A DNA stretch of 8,511 nucleotides from an uncultured Bacteroidota bacterium (GTDB lineage Bacteria; Bacteroidota; Bacteroidia; Chitinophagales; Chitinophagaceae): the NCBI GenBank assembly GCA_938008665.1, contig CALLKA010000168.1:1-8511 (forward strand). The letters run 5' to 3'. A program made the translations under genes and the position numbers. Below are positions 6,972 to 8,511 of this stretch, one piece after another (position 1 is the stretch's first letter; each line of letters opens with the position of its first letter). The notes below the pieces were generated by a model. That model made no database searches and was not told the origin of the DNA. It saw only the letters and a program-made list of their open reading frames with translations.

Positions 6972-6979
6972 TAAATTTG
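6972..6979 (+). promoter_or_regulatory. TAAATTTG -7 box for the Fe-S oxidoreductase genes
   Basis: TAAATTTG matches TAnnTTTG exactly and lies 28 bp before ATG 7008, leaving a leader of about 20 nt. A -33 TTTG is not evident at the usual distance. Just upstream is a short hairpin, AGTTA/TAACT (6943-6947 and 6955-6959), that is too weak to call a terminator. This is the best-placed -7 box in the window. Confidence 0.4.
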
Positions 6980-7007
6980 TATATCCCTAACAGCGAAATA
7001 ATACACC

Positions 7008-8282
7008 ATGGGTTTAATTTCTGAAATCATTTTTACTCTTATTACCCTGCTCTCTTTTGGGATATTTACACAAAAAATATTGCGCATCAGACGTAGTATA
7101 CTATTAGGGAAAGCAACTCATTTAAATGACCACCCTGGACAAAGATGGCGAAATGTAATTTTATTGGCCTTGGGTCAAAAAAAGATGTTTCAAAAACCAA
7201 TTGTAGCGGTATTGCATTTAATAGTTTACATCGGATTCGTTATCATTAATATTGAATTACTTGAAATTATTGTGGATGGTATTTTTGGAACGCATCGTAT
7301 ATTTTCAGAAAGCATGGGTGGGTTTTATACTTTTTTAATAAACACATTTGAAATTTTAGCTTTACTAGTCACTATTGCATGTGTGATTTTTTTGATTAGA
7401 AGAAATATGATTAAACTAAAAAGATTTATCAGTAAGGATTTGGAAGGATGGCCGCGCTCCGATGCTAATTATATTTTGATTATTGAAATTTTATTGATGG
7501 GCTTATTCCTGTTGATGAATGCGGCCGATCATGAAGTAAGCTTTATTATATCGAAAAATTTCACCCCATGGTTAACGGCTAATTTTGATCAAGAACAATT
7601 GCTGCTTATTGAGAAGACAGCATGGTGGCTTCATATTATTGGCATTTATGCTTTTATGAATTATTTACCTTACTCAAAGCATTTGCACATTGTTTTAGCT
7701 TTCCCCAATGCCTACTATGCGCCACTGATTCCTAGTGGGACGATCCATAATATGCCTGATATACAAAATGAAGTATTGTATGCGATGCAACCTGAGCTAG
7801 CACCATCCAATGTTGCTGCCCCTGAAAGTTTTGGCGCTAAGGAGGCCACAGAATTGAGTTGGAAAAATTTAATGGACGCTTATAGTTGTTCGGAATGTGG
7901 TAGATGCACGGATGCATGTCCTGCCAATAGCACAGGTAAGTTATTAAGTCCGCGTAAAATAATGATGTCCACCAGAGATCGAATTGAAACCATCACCAAA
8001 AATATAGAAGCAAACAAAGTCTTTATACCAGATGGCAAAACATTATTACATGATTATATTACTGTGGAGGAGTTAAGGGCCTGTACCACCTGTAATGCTT
8101 GTGTAACAGAATGTCCGATTAGTATATCCCCCTTGGATATTATCATTGAATTAAGAAGGTCACTTGTGATGGAGCAAAGTAATGCACCGCAGGAATGGAA
8201 TAGTATGTTTAGTAATATAGAAAATAATTTTGCACCATGGAAGTTTTCACCAGATGATCGTGATGCATGGACAAAGGCATAA
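7008..8282 (+). CDS. Membrane-anchored dicluster 4Fe-4S oxidoreductase (HdrE/HdrC-like, N-terminal half of EtfD-type protein)
   Basis: The 424-residue protein fuses a NarI/HdrE-like membrane domain to a ferredoxin domain. Hydrophobic segments lie at about 3-21, 64-90, 105-130, 153-172 and 203-220. Histidines at 70, 173, 209, 225 and 227 (including the KHLHI motif) are candidate haem b ligands, as in NarI-type subunits. The soluble part has two CxxCxxCxxxCP motifs, Cys294/297/300/304 and Cys359/362/365/369, each expected to hold a 4Fe-4S cluster. The family passes electrons between a soluble donor or acceptor and the quinone pool. The next gene, 10 bp downstream, encodes the CCG-type partner normally needed for activity, so the two probably form one complex. 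By architecture, candidate partners include electron-transfer flavoprotein, as proposed for mycobacterial EtfD, but no etf gene is visible here. No Shine-Dalgarno precedes ATG 7008, which begins the first membrane helix. Confidence 0.88.
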   Translation: MGLISEIIFTLITLLSFGIFTQKILRIRRSILLGKATHLNDHPGQRWRNVILLALGQKKMFQKPIVAVLHLIVYIGFVIINIELLEIIVDGIFGTHRIFSESMGGFYTFLINTFEILALLVTIACVIFLIRRNMIKLKRFISKDLEGWPRSDANYILIIEILLMGLFLLMNAADHEVSFIISKNFTPWLTANFDQEQLLLIEKTAWWLHIIGIYAFMNYLPYSKHLHIVLAFPNAYYAPLIPSGTIHNMPDIQNEVLYAMQPELAPSNVAAPESFGAKEATELSWKNLMDAYSCSECGRCTDACPANSTGKLLSPRKIMMSTRDRIETITKNIEANKVFIPDGKTLLHDYITVEELRACTTCNACVTECPISISPLDIIIELRRSLVMEQSNAPQEWNSMFSNIENNFAPWKFSPDDRDAWTKA

Positions 8283-8292
8283 AAATAATTTT

Positions 8293-8511
8293 ATGAAGGT
8301 ATCTACAATGGCGGAAATGATGGCGAGTGGCGAACAACCTGAAATATTATTTTGGGTAGGTTGTGCCGGTAGCTTTGACCAAAGAGCGCAAAAAATTACC
8401 AAGGCTTTTGCTACTATCTTAAATAAAGCGGGTGTAAAATATGCCATTTTAGGAAAAGAGGAAGCATGTACAGGCGATCCTGCAAGGCGCGCTGGCAATG
8501 AATTCATGTTC
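8293..8511 (+). CDS. Cysteine-rich (CCG) domain Fe-S protein, HdrB/HdrD-like, cut off at the window end
   Basis: The frame is open from ATG 8293 to the last base (73 codons). The start of a CCG domain is clear: FWVGCAGSFDQRAQKITKAF (20-39, with Cys24) and GKEEACTGDPARRAGNEF (54-71, with Cys59). This is the pattern of heterodisulfide-reductase-type and GlpC/EtfD-type proteins, in which two CCG repeats bind a catalytic Fe-S centre. Related proteins are roughly 250-270 residues long, so about three quarters lies beyond the window. It is 10 bp after the membrane dicluster ferredoxin gene and is surely cotranscribed with it. Later in-frame ATG codons (8308, 8317, 8320) exist, but the first ATG gives the N-terminus I would expect for the family. 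Confidence 0.88.
   Translation, partial: MKVSTMAEMMASGEQPEILFWVGCAGSFDQRAQKITKAFATILNKAGVKYAILGKEEACTGDPARRAGNEFMF

Noticed and set aside
8247..8507. Minus-strand open frame at the right end
   Set aside because: It is antisense to the end of the ferredoxin gene and to the clear CCG-domain gene that runs off the window.
1..8511. Defence island, mobile element or CRISPR
   Set aside because: No transposase, integrase, nuclease, toxin-antitoxin pair or regularly spaced direct repeats were seen; all main genes fit housekeeping or envelope families.

Overview
The window looks like ordinary chromosomal core sequence from a member of the Bacteroidota, most likely Chitinophagaceae or a close relative. 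The grounds are an A+T-rich composition, an outer-membrane receptor of the carboxypeptidase-regulatory/plug/barrel type, a DUF2279 protein with a Bacteroidota-like architecture, TAnnTTTG-type promoter boxes, general absence of Shine-Dalgarno sequences, and a tRNA whose CCA end is not encoded. The genus call is inference. No mobile element, CRISPR array, prophage or obvious horizontally acquired block is visible, and base use looks even throughout.

Layout: (1) Positions 1-48 are the 3' part of a tRNA-His gene, followed directly by a strong hairpin terminator (58-102). (2) A small membrane protein of the DUF445 type follows (115-645, +). (3) A 125-bp gap contains a perfect 10-bp inverted repeat and leads to a large TonB-dependent-receptor-like outer-membrane protein (771-3353, +). 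(4) A long, probably bidirectional terminator (3400-3443) separates this gene from a convergent minus-strand pair: a phosphohexomutase (start corrected to 5837) and protein-L-isoaspartate methyltransferase pcm, 9 bp apart and probably one operon. The last codons of pcm lie inside the terminator. (5) A 99-bp divergent region separates the mutase from an exported DUF2279 protein (5937-6923, +). (6) An 84-bp gap with a good promoter -7 box leads to a two-gene unit: a membrane-anchored dicluster ferredoxin (7008-8282, +) and a cysteine-rich CCG-domain Fe-S protein (8293 to beyond the window end).

Functionally the genes are a mixture: translation (tRNA-His), envelope proteins (DUF445, receptor, DUF2279), central sugar phosphate metabolism (mutase), protein repair (Pcm), and electron transfer into the quinone pool (the Fe-S pair). 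The Fe-S pair is the clearest working partnership: together the two proteins rebuild the architecture of HdrDE/EtfD-type membrane oxidoreductases. I found no convincing novel system. The best second-look items are a Gly-to-Met change in the SAM-binding loop of Pcm, the terminator that also encodes the Pcm C-terminus, the split EtfD-like pair, the inverted repeat before the receptor, and a possible mini-ORF before the DUF2279 gene.
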